Positions 16,771-24,669 of a stretch of DNA of 64,000 nucleotides are shown one piece after another. A program made the translations under genes and the position numbers. The stretch's first letter is position 1. Every line of letters begins with the position of its first letter. Under the pieces are notes generated by a model, which made no database searches, had not been told where the DNA came from, and worked only from the letters and a program-made list of their open reading frames with translations. The stretch comes from Rhodospirillales bacterium (GTDB taxonomy: Bacteria; Pseudomonadota; Alphaproteobacteria; Micavibrionales; Micavibrionaceae): the NCBI GenBank assembly GCA_020638335.1, contig JACKIT010000001.1, positions 1 through 64,000 of the forward strand. Direction: 5' to 3'.

Positions 16771-17601
16771 ATGATGCAGCATTGTCTTTATCTTTCCCGT
16801 TTTCTCTGCATATCTTGTGCCAGTTTTGCACTGCCTATGTTGCTTGGGGGGTGTTCATATTTTGACACGCAGCCAGGTGGGCCGGTTTTGGAAATGCCTC
16901 AATCTGGGGAAGTTGTTGAATACCCGGATCGATTTGTTGATTTGTCATCGGTTGTTTATGAGAACACGGGCGGGCGTGTACAGCTTTTTGATCTGGATGA
17001 GCATATGCCTTTGCCTGCCTATCAGCCTGTTGCCTCGGTGGAGATGGATGCAATGGAAGTTGCACCTGCGGCGGTTATGCCTGTTGAGCAAGTTTATGCT
17101 GCGATGCCTTACGAAGCTATTGTTTCTGCTGATCCGAGCGTGGAGATATTTCCGTTTGATGACGTCACATCTGTGCCTGTGAGCATGCAGATGGCGCAGC
17201 CTGTTATGCCGTCGGCGCGCCGTGAAGATTTTGTCGCGGTTGATGTATCTGATCGTGACACGGTGATTGTGTATTTTGGTCATGATTCCGCAACGCTGAA
17301 TCAAAAGGGTTTGGCAAAGGTTGCGGAGGTGGCTGAGGCGTTTAATGCGGCGTCGGGGATCGGGCTTACGGTTGAGGGGCATGCAAGCGTGATGGCAAAT
17401 TATAATTCGGCGGCTCAGCGTAAGGTTGTTAATCTTAAAATTTCTATGGATCGGGCCTTTGCAGTGGCGCGTGAGTTGATTGCAGGCGGGGTTCCGGCGG
17501 ATTTTATTCGGGTGATGGCGTGGGGTGATGCAAAGCCTGCGCTAGATCTGAATGGGAAAACGCCAGAAGAAGCTGCGCGGCGGGTTGAAATTTTCCGTTG
17601 A
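16771..17601 (+). CDS. OmpA-family lipoprotein
   Basis: The 276-residue protein has a lipoprotein signal ending in the lipobox LLGGC (Cys near residue 28), then a long Pro/Val-rich linker. A C-terminal OmpA-like peptidoglycan-binding domain covers about residues 165-276. The domain has IVYFGHDSATLNQKG, LTVEGHASVMANY, SMDRAFAVARELIAGGVPAD and IRVMAWGDAKP. The role is probably to anchor the outer membrane to the cell wall, as for Pal-type proteins. It lacks a tol-pal context. Confidence 0.82.
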   Translation: MMQHCLYLSRFLCISCASFALPMLLGGCSYFDTQPGGPVLEMPQSGEVVEYPDRFVDLSSVVYENTGGRVQLFDLDEHMPLPAYQPVASVEMDAMEVAPAAVMPVEQVYAAMPYEAIVSADPSVEIFPFDDVTSVPVSMQMAQPVMPSARREDFVAVDVSDRDTVIVYFGHDSATLNQKGLAKVAEVAEAFNAASGIGLTVEGHASVMANYNSAAQRKVVNLKISMDRAFAVARELIAGGVPADFIRVMAWGDAKPALDLNGKTPEEAARRVEIFR

Positions 17602-17620
17602 TTTCAATAGTTGCTTTAAT

Positions 17621-17704
17621 GTCATCCCGAGCGAAGTCGAGGAATCTTTTCACTTCATTGTTTACAAAGATCCCTCCGCTCCGCTACGCTCCGGTCGGGA
17701 TGAC
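17621..17704. repeat. Dispersed palindromic element GTCATCCCGA...TCGGGATGAC
   Basis: The ends are a perfect 10 bp inverted repeat, GTCATCCCGA and TCGGGATGAC. Inside, GCGAAGTCGAGGAATC is mirrored imperfectly by GATCCCTCCGCTCCGCTACGCTC. The 84 bp unit fills the gap between the OmpA lipoprotein gene and hom. Elements of this type occur in many bacterial genomes. It shares GTCAT/ATGAC ends with those at 47889 and 55263. Confidence 0.8.
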
Positions 17705-17724
17705 AGGAGAAGGGAAGGATTATT

Positions 17725-19020
17725 ATGAGCAAACCGTTGCGTTTGGGAATAGCCGGGCTGGGGACAGTCGGGGTTGGTGTTGTTAAGATACTTCAGGCGC
17801 ATGGCGATTTGCTGGCGCAGCGTTGCGGACGGCGGATTGAAATTACGGCCATCTCGGCGCGGGACGCTTCGAAGGATCGCGGTGTGGATTTGTCACCCTA
17901 TGTCTGGGTTGAAGATGCGCTGGATCTGGCAGGGCGCGATGATGTTGACGTTGTTATTGAGTTGATAGGCGGTAGTGAAGGCGTAGCCAAAGATTTAGTC
18001 GAGAAGGCTTTGGCCACCGGGCAGCATGTTGTTACGGCGAATAAGGCTTTGCTGGCGCATCACGGGGCTGCTTTGGCGCAGTTGGCGGAAGATAATAATG
18101 TTGCTCTTGCATATGAGGCGGCAGTGGCGGGTGGTATTCCGATTATCAAGGTTATGCGCGAAGGTTTTGCCGGAAATGCTATTCATGCGGTTTATGGCAT
18201 TTTGAACGGGACATGCAATTATATGCTTACGGCGATGCGTGAGACGGGTCGTGATTTTGATGTGATTTTGAAAGAGGCGCAAGAAGCCGGGTATGCGGAA
18301 GCCGATCCGAGCTTTGATATTGACGGGATCGATGCGGGGCATAAGCTGGCGTTGCTTTCAGCGATTGCCTTTGGTGTGAAACCGGATTTTGAGAGCTTGC
18401 AGATAGAAGGTATTCGTAAGATTAATGCTACGGATATTCGCTTGGCCGAGGAATTTGGTTATCGTATTAAGCTGCTCGGGATAGCGCGCAGATTTAATGG
18501 TTCAGTGATGCAGGTGATGGAGCCGTGTCTAGTGCCGCTTTCTAATCCGATTGCTCAAATTGAGGATGTTTATAATGCCGTGTATGTTGATTGCGATAGC
18601 GTCGAGACATCCATGCTTTCAGGCAAGGGGGCTGGCGAAGGGCCGACGGCTTCGGCTGTGTTGAGCGATGTCATGGATTTGGCGCGTGGAAATATTTTGC
18701 CGACATTTGGCGTTCCGGCTCAAAGTCTGCTTGACCCACGCTGGGCCGATATTGGAGATACGGTTTCCTGTTATTATTTACGGTTGTGCGTTTTGGATAA
18801 GCCGGGTGTTATTGCCGAGATTTCGACGATTTTGCGTGATCATGATATTTCTATTGAGGGGCTGTCACAGCATGGGCGTGATCCGGATCAACCTGTGAGC
18901 GTTGTTTTGACAACGCATGAAACGCGTCGGCGTGATATGCAAAAAGCCTGCAGTGAGTTTGCAAATTTAGATAGTGTTCTCGAAGAGCCTTGCTTGATGC
19001 GGATTGAGGCGTTAAGTTAG
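17725..19020 (+). CDS. hom: Homoserine dehydrogenase
   Basis: The enzyme reduces aspartate semialdehyde to homoserine in the threonine and methionine pathway. The 431-residue protein has the NAD(P) site GIAGLGTVGVGVVKIL, TANKALLAHHG, and the catalytic block GILNGTCNYMLTAM ... EADPSFDIDGIDAGHK. A C-terminal ACT domain (from about 350, LRLCVLDKPGVIAEISTIL) suggests feedback by an amino acid, usually threonine. It is a stand-alone dehydrogenase without an aspartokinase domain. The class II FBPase gene starts 24 nt downstream. Confidence 0.95.
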   Translation: MSKPLRLGIAGLGTVGVGVVKILQAHGDLLAQRCGRRIEITAISARDASKDRGVDLSPYVWVEDALDLAGRDDVDVVIELIGGSEGVAKDLVEKALATGQHVVTANKALLAHHGAALAQLAEDNNVALAYEAAVAGGIPIIKVMREGFAGNAIHAVYGILNGTCNYMLTAMRETGRDFDVILKEAQEAGYAEADPSFDIDGIDAGHKLALLSAIAFGVKPDFESLQIEGIRKINATDIRLAEEFGYRIKLLGIARRFNGSVMQVMEPCLVPLSNPIAQIEDVYNAVYVDCDSVETSMLSGKGAGEGPTASAVLSDVMDLARGNILPTFGVPAQSLLDPRWADIGDTVSCYYLRLCVLDKPGVIAEISTILRDHDISIEGLSQHGRDPDQPVSVVLTTHETRRRDMQKACSEFANLDSVLEEPCLMRIEALS

Positions 19021-19044
19021 CCGCGTTTACAGGAAGATACAATT

Positions 19045-20061
19045 ATGACACGAGTACAGAAGGTAAATGAAATGGCTGAAGCCGGTGCAACGATGGATAG
19101 AAACTTAGCACTGGAAGTGGTGCGTGTGACTGAGGCGGCGGCGCTGGCGGCCTCAAAGCTTGTCGGGCGCGGCGATAAGGTGGCGGCTGACCAAGTGGCT
19201 GTGGATGCGATGCGCGATGCGTTTAATACGCTACATATTCGCGGGACGATTGTGATTGGCGAAGGTGAGCGCGATGAAGCGCCGATGCTGTATATCGGGG
19301 AAGAAGTCGGTGACGGGCGCGGTCCGGAGATTGATATTGCGCTGGATCCGCTGGAAGGCACAGATATCACCGCAGCTGGTGGGCCGAATGCCTTAGCTGT
19401 GGTGGCGATGACCGATAAGGGCGGGTTTTTGAATGCGCCCGATACCTATATGGACAAGATTGCAGTCGGGCCGGGGATTGATCCGAATATTCTCGATCTG
19501 GATGCGCCGATTGGCGATGTGTTGGCCAAACTGGCCAAGGAAAAAGACGGGGATGTGAATGATTTGAATGTGTGCATTCTCAACCGTCCGCGTCATGCCG
19601 ATTTGATTAAGGCGGTCCGCGAGGCCGGGGCGCGCATTACGTTGATCGGTGATGGCGATGTGAGTGCGGTGATTGCGACGACGGACCCGGATACCGGGAT
19701 TGACCTCTATGTCGGTAATGGCGGTGCGCCGGAAGGGGTTCTGGCGGCGGCGGCGTTGCAATGTATTGGTGGATCGATGCTGGGGCGTCTGGTTTTCCAT
19801 ACGGATGTTGAGCGCGAACGGGCGGCCAAATGGGGGATTACCGATCTGGATAAGATTTATACGACGGATGATCTGGCCAAGGGCGATAACGTGATGTTCG
19901 CCGCGACCGGGGTGACCGATGGGACGATGTTGCGCGGGGTGCGGCGTTATCCGGGCGGAGCGAAGACCAGTTCGATCATTATGCGTTCGAAGTCGGGGAC
20001 TGTGCGCCGGGTTGAGGCGACGCATAATTTCCGTCGTAAGACTTGGCTTAAGAGTATTTGA
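19045..20061 (+). CDS. glpX: Fructose-1,6-bisphosphatase class II
   Basis: GlpX removes the 1-phosphate from fructose 1,6-bisphosphate in gluconeogenesis; some members also act on sedoheptulose bisphosphate. The 338-residue protein has the metal-binding inositol-phosphatase-type signature IALDPLEGTDITAAGGPNAL, plus IVIGEGERDEAPMLYIGEE and VGNGGAPEGVLAAAAL. Length is normal. The order hom-glpX(-recJ) is widespread in alphaproteobacteria, and the 24 nt gap supports co-transcription with hom. Confidence 0.95.
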   Translation: MTRVQKVNEMAEAGATMDRNLALEVVRVTEAAALAASKLVGRGDKVAADQVAVDAMRDAFNTLHIRGTIVIGEGERDEAPMLYIGEEVGDGRGPEIDIALDPLEGTDITAAGGPNALAVVAMTDKGGFLNAPDTYMDKIAVGPGIDPNILDLDAPIGDVLAKLAKEKDGDVNDLNVCILNRPRHADLIKAVREAGARITLIGDGDVSAVIATTDPDTGIDLYVGNGGAPEGVLAAAALQCIGGSMLGRLVFHTDVERERAAKWGITDLDKIYTTDDLAKGDNVMFAATGVTDGTMLRGVRRYPGGAKTSSIIMRSKSGTVRRVEATHNFRRKTWLKSI

Positions 20062-20080
20062 TCTTACAGTTTTAAACATA

Positions 20081-20165
20081 AAACCACAGTGTACACAGAA
20101 GAAGCACAGGAGAATTTTGTGTTTCGAGGATGCTCCTGTGTGTTCACTGTGGTCTTCTGTGGTTT
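20081..20165. repeat. Compound inverted repeat B (CCACAG type)
   Basis: The left arm AAACCACAGTGTACACAGAA is mirrored imperfectly by the right arm, which ends in CTTCTGTGGTTT at 20154-20165. Inner words CACAGGAG and CTCCTGTG also pair. The whole unit of 85 bp can form a long hairpin. It lies between glpX and recJ, and its right end overlaps a good promoter for recJ. Confidence 0.75.
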
Positions 20166-20170
20166 ATAAT
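20143..20170 (+). promoter_or_regulatory. recJ promoter overlapping repeat B
   Basis: TTCACT-N16-TATAAT has a consensus -10 box. The ATG of recJ at 20178 begins 7 nt after the -10 box and no Shine-Dalgarno sequence is present, so a leaderless transcript is likely. Confidence 0.5.
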
Positions 20171-20177
20171 CGCTTTT

Positions 20178-21983
20178 ATGAACGATTCTTCTTTGTCTTT
20201 AAATAAAGCGCATTGGGTGCGGCCGGATGTTGATTTGTCGGCTGTGGAGCGCGTTGCGCGGGCGCATGACTTGCCGGAAGTGGTTGCGCGGTTGCTCTTG
20301 CAGCGCGGGGTCGTGCCAGAGGATGTTCCCGGTTTTCTCAATCCAACCTTGCGGGAGCATTTTCCCGATCCGTTTGCGATGGCAGATATGAAGGGGCTGG
20401 CTGAATTCGTTGCAGAGGCCATTCAGGCCGGGCGTAAATTTGCGATTTTTGGAGATTTTGACGTGGATGGGGCGACGTCTTCGGCGTTGTTATATCGGTT
20501 CCTCAAACATTGTGGCGTGGATGCGCCGATTTATATTCCAGATCGCCTTACCGAAGGTTATGGGCCGAATGTCGAGGCGTTACGGTCATTGAAAGATGCC
20601 GGGGCGGAGATTGTGTTCTTGCTGGATTGCGGGACGACGGCATTTGATGTGGTGCAGGTTGGATCTGAAATGGGTTTGGATATCCTGATTTTGGATCATC
20701 ATGAGGCGGAAACGGACTTGCCGCAGGCGCGTTATGTGATCAATCCGAAGCGCAAAGACGATGCAGCCGGGCTCGAGGTTTTGGCGGCAGTTGGCGTGAC
20801 GTTTATGACCTGCGTGGCGATCAACAAGGTCTTGCGTGAAGCTGGTTTTTTTGCAGGTGATGAAGCGCCATTGAAGTCATGGCTGGATATTGTGGCGTTA
20901 GGCACGGTGTGTGACATGGTGCCGCTGACCGGGGTGAACCGGTTGCTGGTGCGTCAGGGGTTCGCGCAGATGCAAAATAGCGACAATATTGGCTTGAATG
21001 CCTTGATCGATGTGGCGGGAATTAACGGGGCGATTGAGCCATATCATGCCGGGTTTGTGCTGGGGCCGCGGATCAATGCGGGCAGCCGAGTGCATAAATC
21101 TGATACTGGGGCGAAATTGTTGTCTTGCGATGATCCGGGCCAAGCCAAGGATATGGCGTGGTTGCTCAATGATTGCAACGACAAGCGCAAGGCTTTGCAG
21201 GAAGAGATGGAGCTTGCAGCGATTAATCAGGTTGAAGATCGCGGATTGGATCAGAATTCGGTGATTTTTGTGTCTGGTGAAGGCTGGCATACGGGTTTGA
21301 GCGGTCTTGTCGCCGGACGATTGAAGGAAAAATACGGCAAGCCAGCCTGTGTGGTGGCGTTTGTTGAAAATGAACGCGGGGAGATTGAGGGGCGCGGTTC
21401 GGGGCGCTCTATTCCCGGTGTGCATTTGGCGCAGGCGTTTATCGATGCGCGCAATGAGGGGATTATCGAGAAGGGCGGCGGGCATGCGATGGCCGGTGGT
21501 TTTACTGTGGCCAAGGGTCGTCTGGATGAGTTTGAAGCCTTTTTGCAAAAGCATATTGCCGGGCAGGTTGAAAGCGGACAAAGCAAGGTTGAAACGGTTG
21601 TTGACGGTGTGCTGACGGTGCGCGGGGCGAAAACGGATCTTGTGCGGTTGGTGCAGGATTTTGTCGGGCCGTTTGGGCAGGAAGCGCCGGAGCCTTTATT
21701 CCTGTTTCAGAATGTGCGGGTGCATAGCGCCGATGTGGTTGGCAGGGCGCATATTCGGGTCATGATTTCGGACTGGGAAGGCGGGAGTCGTATGAAAGCT
21801 ATGGCGTTTCGGGCTGTCGGGACGCCTTTGGGGGATGCGCTCTTGAAGCAGGGACGGGCCGGTTTTGACCTGCTCGGGACGCTTAAAATCGATAATTGGG
21901 GCGGGCAGGACAAGGTCGAGATGCATATTAAAGATGCCGCTTTGTTGAGCGAAACGCTTGCGGAGAAGGCGGCTTTGTTATAG
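20178..21983 (+). CDS. recJ: Single-strand DNA exonuclease RecJ
   Basis: RecJ degrades single-stranded DNA 5' to 3' in recombination and mismatch repair. The 601-residue protein carries the DHH phosphoesterase motifs: GDFDVDGATSSALLYRF, LLDCGTT, ILDHHEAE and the GPRINAGSR block. The DHHA1 domain has GRGSGRSIPGVHLAQAF and GGGHAMAGGFTV, followed by an OB-type C-terminal region. The ATG at 20178 sits just behind a TATAAT box; a frame extending to 20130 runs into the upstream repeat and is not used. Confidence 0.95.
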   Translation: MNDSSLSLNKAHWVRPDVDLSAVERVARAHDLPEVVARLLLQRGVVPEDVPGFLNPTLREHFPDPFAMADMKGLAEFVAEAIQAGRKFAIFGDFDVDGATSSALLYRFLKHCGVDAPIYIPDRLTEGYGPNVEALRSLKDAGAEIVFLLDCGTTAFDVVQVGSEMGLDILILDHHEAETDLPQARYVINPKRKDDAAGLEVLAAVGVTFMTCVAINKVLREAGFFAGDEAPLKSWLDIVALGTVCDMVPLTGVNRLLVRQGFAQMQNSDNIGLNALIDVAGINGAIEPYHAGFVLGPRINAGSRVHKSDTGAKLLSCDDPGQAKDMAWLLNDCNDKRKALQEEMELAAINQVEDRGLDQNSVIFVSGEGWHTGLSGLVAGRLKEKYGKPACVVAFVENERGEIEGRGSGRSIPGVHLAQAFIDARNEGIIEKGGGHAMAGGFTVAKGRLDEFEAFLQKHIAGQVESGQSKVETVVDGVLTVRGAKTDLVRLVQDFVGPFGQEAPEPLFLFQNVRVHSADVVGRAHIRVMISDWEGGSRMKAMAFRAVGTPLGDALLKQGRAGFDLLGTLKIDNWGGQDKVEMHIKDAALLSETLAEKAALL

Positions 21984-22012
21984 TGTGCGCCTCTCTTTTT
22001 TAAGGTGCGCAT

Positions 22013-22444
22013 ATGCAGGAAAAACACGAAAAGCGTCTTTATTGGGCCATTTTACTCTCAGAAAGCAGCCATATTTTTTGCTGCGTTTTGCCGACATTGT
22101 TCAGTCTGGCCAGTGTTTTGACGGGGCTGGGGTTGATGGTGGCCGTGCCGGGGTGGCTGACTTCGTTTCATGATGTCATGCATCGCTGGGAAGTGCCGAT
22201 GATCATTTTCTCAGCGAGTGTGGTTGTTTTGGGTTGGGCGCTGTATTTTTCTTCTAAGAAGATTGATTGTCATGATACAGGGTGTTGTCATGAGCCGTGT
22301 GAGCCGCGGAAAAAGACGGCTAACAGAATTTTGATCGTGGCTACGGTTTTATTGATATTCAATGTCAGTATTTATTTTGGTATTCACCGCGGCATGAGTG
22401 CACAACCATTGGATAGCGCGCATGTGCATCATGTGCATGAATAA
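22013..22444 (+). CDS. Small membrane protein, possibly MerC-like
   Basis: The 143-residue protein has about four hydrophobic segments (roughly 12-30, 33-50, 62-84, 103-124). The first hairpin, SSHIFCCVLPTLFSLASVLTG, with the following FHDVMHRWEVPM, resembles MerC-domain proteins, which are small membrane proteins first described in mercury uptake. A loop after the third segment is Cys-rich (CHDTGCCHEPCEP) and the C-terminus is His-rich (HVHHVHE), so metal binding is possible. There is no mer operon here. A role in metal or thiol handling is inference. Confidence 0.5.
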   Translation: MQEKHEKRLYWAILLSESSHIFCCVLPTLFSLASVLTGLGLMVAVPGWLTSFHDVMHRWEVPMIIFSASVVVLGWALYFSSKKIDCHDTGCCHEPCEPRKKTANRILIVATVLLIFNVSIYFGIHRGMSAQPLDSAHVHHVHE

Positions 22445-22543
22445 ATTATTTCGTGGAGCAAGTGCGTTTGTTTCTTTGAAAATTTTTTTGGAAAAGAGCA
22501 TAATATATTTCCATGAAATCGCTTTAATTGACGTGGAGGGGTA

Positions 22544-22741
22544 ATGTTTAGACTTGCATTGATTATATGGGCCATGGCGGCGACCGTTCTGGCCGGAGTT
22601 TTTGTGTTGACTGTTTTGGTTGTGCCGTCTTTGGCTGCGCAGGATGCACAGCTTATATTGCCAGCGGCTCTTTCTGGTGCAGCATTGGCTGTGCCGTTTA
22701 GTTATCTTATTGCGAAACGTTTATTGAATTTAACAAAATAA
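22544..22741 (+). CDS. Small conserved membrane protein
   Basis: This 65-residue protein has two membrane helices (about 5-27 and 38-58), beginning MFRLALIIWAMAATVLAGVF and ending in the basic tail AKRLLNLTK. Short proteins of this shape occur widely in alphaproteobacteria and are sometimes mislabelled CTP synthetase. Their function is unknown. GTGGAGGGG lies just upstream as a strong ribosome-binding site, which supports it as a real gene. It is convergent with hisI, with a 6 nt gap. Confidence 0.7.
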   Translation: MFRLALIIWAMAATVLAGVFVLTVLVVPSLAAQDAQLILPAALSGAALAVPFSYLIAKRLLNLTK

Positions 22742-22747
22742 CGGGAT

Positions 22748-23170
22748 TCAGTAGACCTTTTTGGGATCAAAGAGCCGGTTTGCGTCTATGAATTTCATTT
22801 GACCTAATTTTGGGTCTGCCTGCAGGTTGATTTCACGATAAAAACAGCTCTTACGGCCAGTGTGACAACTGGCTTCAGGGTTCATTTCGACGCTGATCCA
22901 CAGGCAGTCCTGATCACAATCTGTTCGCATATGGATGATTTTTTGCGTGTTGCCACTGTTTTCGCCTTTATGCCAGAGTTTTTGGCGGCTGCGGGACCAG
23001 TAGTGGGCCTCACCGGTTTCGATTGATTTGCAGATGGCTTCGTCGTTCATCCAGGCCATCATCAGGACTTTGCCGGTTTTGGCGCTGGTGGTGATGCATG
23101 GAATCAGGCCATATTCATCAAAGCGCGGTGTGAAGGTTAGGGTTTCTTCGTTTTGTTTTTTGTTGCTCAT
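22748..23170 (-). CDS. hisI: Phosphoribosyl-AMP cyclohydrolase
   Basis: HisI opens the adenine ring of phosphoribosyl-AMP, the third step of histidine synthesis. The 140-residue protein has VLMMAWMNDEAI, AHYWSRSRQKLWHKGENSGN and the zinc/Mg region DCDQDCLWISVEM with SCHTGRKSCFY. No PRA-PH (HisE) domain is attached. The start at 23170, behind AGGA, is preferred to a longer frame. It lies 11 nt after a membrane protein gene on the same strand, away from other his genes. Confidence 0.92.
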   Translation of the reverse strand: MSNKKQNEETLTFTPRFDEYGLIPCITTSAKTGKVLMMAWMNDEAICKSIETGEAHYWSRSRQKLWHKGENSGNTQKIIHMRTDCDQDCLWISVEMNPEASCHTGRKSCFYREINLQADPKLGQMKFIDANRLFDPKKVY

Positions 23171-23181
23171 CTTTGAAATTC

Positions 23182-23631
23182 CTATCGTCGGAAACGGACC
23201 TTTTCGACCCATATCCGTTCATCATATTTGTAATATTTACGATCTCCGGCGACGCGCGGATCAGCATAGACACAATAAATATCTTGTGCTGTACGCCGTC
23301 CGGTGGTTTTTTTGATTCCTGAATCAAGAAACATGACTGTCGGGTAATCAACGTATTTGAGTTCAATATGCCTGCCGTTTACGGGAATATGACGAAGATC
23401 ACCTTGTCCCAGTTTGAGGCGTCCGGGGTCAGCGAGAACCCAATTGCGGGAGTTTTCACAGATGGCGGCGGCGAGTTGGAGTTCATTATAGATCTGAATC
23501 TGGTATTCTCTGCCAAAACGTGGTCCCAAGATGATGTAAAGCAATATGAGAACAATCAATCCGGCCGGGATGATGCGTGATTTTGGCTGGTCTTTGAGCC
23601 ATTTCTTAAGGTGTTTGCTTTTCTTATTCAT
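23182..23631 (-). CDS. Single-pass membrane protein of unknown function
   Basis: The 149-residue protein has a basic cytoplasmic start (MNKKSKHLKKWLKDQPKSR), one membrane helix at about 20-36 (IIPAGLIVLILLYIIL) and a periplasmic domain of about 110 residues. That domain has two Cys (AAICENS, DIYCVYA) and no named motif. It starts inside an ATGA overlap with the gshB stop and ends 11 nt before hisI, so the three genes form one operon. Function is unknown. Confidence 0.7.
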   Translation of the reverse strand: MNKKSKHLKKWLKDQPKSRIIPAGLIVLILLYIILGPRFGREYQIQIYNELQLAAAICENSRNWVLADPGRLKLGQGDLRHIPVNGRHIELKYVDYPTVMFLDSGIKKTTGRRTAQDIYCVYADPRVAGDRKYYKYDERIWVEKVRFRR

Positions 23632-24593
23632 GTTTGAGACGCTTTTTGTCTTTGTATGTAGCGGGTTTCGTAAGCGTCCCAGATAGCTTCTTCGCATTTG
23701 ATGCCTTGGAGTTTGTAGATTTGCTGAAGGCCGGTTGGGGATTTCGGATTGATCTCAGTAACATAATCGCCGATGACATCCAGTCCGACAAAAACGAGGC
23801 CGCGTTTAACAAGTTCGGGTTTGAGAATTTTGCAGATTTCCCGATCGCGGTCGGTGATTTCGCCTTTAATGGCGCTACCACCGGCGGCGAGGTTGGCGCG
23901 GGCGTTGTTTTCCTGTGGGACTCTTAGCATTGCGGCGATGGGCTCGCCTTCGACGACGACGATGCGTTTATCACCTTTGCGGATTTCGGGCAGATATTTC
24001 TGTACAATGAAGGGTTCGGGGTGGAGGCGGCAGAACATCTCAAACACAGCCTGCAGGTTGGGATCGTTGGGCTTGATGTGGTAGATGTCCATGCCGCCAA
24101 AGCCATTGAGCGGTTTGAGGATGAGATTGGGATGAGTTTTCTGGAAAGTGCGAATTTCACTCAGATTGCGTGTGATCAGGGTAGGCGGCGTTAAATCCGG
24201 GAAATGGGTGATAAGCAGTTTTTCTGGAGATTCCCGTACGCCTGTCGGGTCGTTCAGAACCAATGTTTGATCTGTAATATGGTCAAGGATATGTGTGGTT
24301 GTGTTGTAAAGAGATGGGTTGTTAAAATCCTGTCGCATCAATATGATGTTGAATGTTGTTAAAGCTGTTTCTTTAAAGTCACCAAGGGTAAAATATGCGT
24401 CTTTTTTGCGTCGAAATTGCAGCGATGCACAGGGCGCACTGAGCCTGCCATTTTTAAGGGTGAGTTCAAGCGGGGAGTAGTAAAAGAGCTCATGACTGCG
24501 CTTTTGTGCTTCAAGCCCTATGAGAAAGCTTGAGTCTTTCTTATAGTCTAGGCTTGCGGGGTGATCCATTTGCAGGGCGACTTTTAATGACAT
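23628..24593 (-). CDS. gshB: Glutathione synthetase
   Basis: GshB ligates gamma-glutamylcysteine and glycine with ATP. The 321-residue protein starts MSLKVALQMDHPASLDYKKDS, the usual GshB N-terminus. ATP-grasp motifs follow: VRESPEKLLITHFPDLTPPT, LILKPLNGFGGMDIYHI, GDKRIVVVEGEPIAAMLRVP, NARANLAAGGSA and VGLDVIGDYVTEINPKSPTG. The start at 24593 matches family length; an upstream frame to 24662 adds residues without homology. It is divergent from the RhlE-type helicase gene. Confidence 0.93.
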   Translation of the reverse strand: MSLKVALQMDHPASLDYKKDSSFLIGLEAQKRSHELFYYSPLELTLKNGRLSAPCASLQFRRKKDAYFTLGDFKETALTTFNIILMRQDFNNPSLYNTTTHILDHITDQTLVLNDPTGVRESPEKLLITHFPDLTPPTLITRNLSEIRTFQKTHPNLILKPLNGFGGMDIYHIKPNDPNLQAVFEMFCRLHPEPFIVQKYLPEIRKGDKRIVVVEGEPIAAMLRVPQENNARANLAAGGSAIKGEITDRDREICKILKPELVKRGLVFVGLDVIGDYVTEINPKSPTGLQQIYKLQGIKCEEAIWDAYETRYIQRQKASQT

Positions 24594-24669
24594 CGGAATG
24601 GCTCTTTCGCTTGATTTACTGCGTAAAGTATAATAGCTAGGGTATTCATAACAAAAAAGCAAAAAATAT

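Noticed and set aside
17621..17704. Possible transcription terminator between the OmpA lipoprotein gene and hom
   Set aside because: The palindrome is long and imperfect inside, has no T-run, and has the ends of a dispersed repeat, so it was annotated as a repeat.
19393..20079. 228-codon open frame on the minus strand
   Set aside because: It is antisense to glpX, without recognisable domains or a ribosome-binding site.
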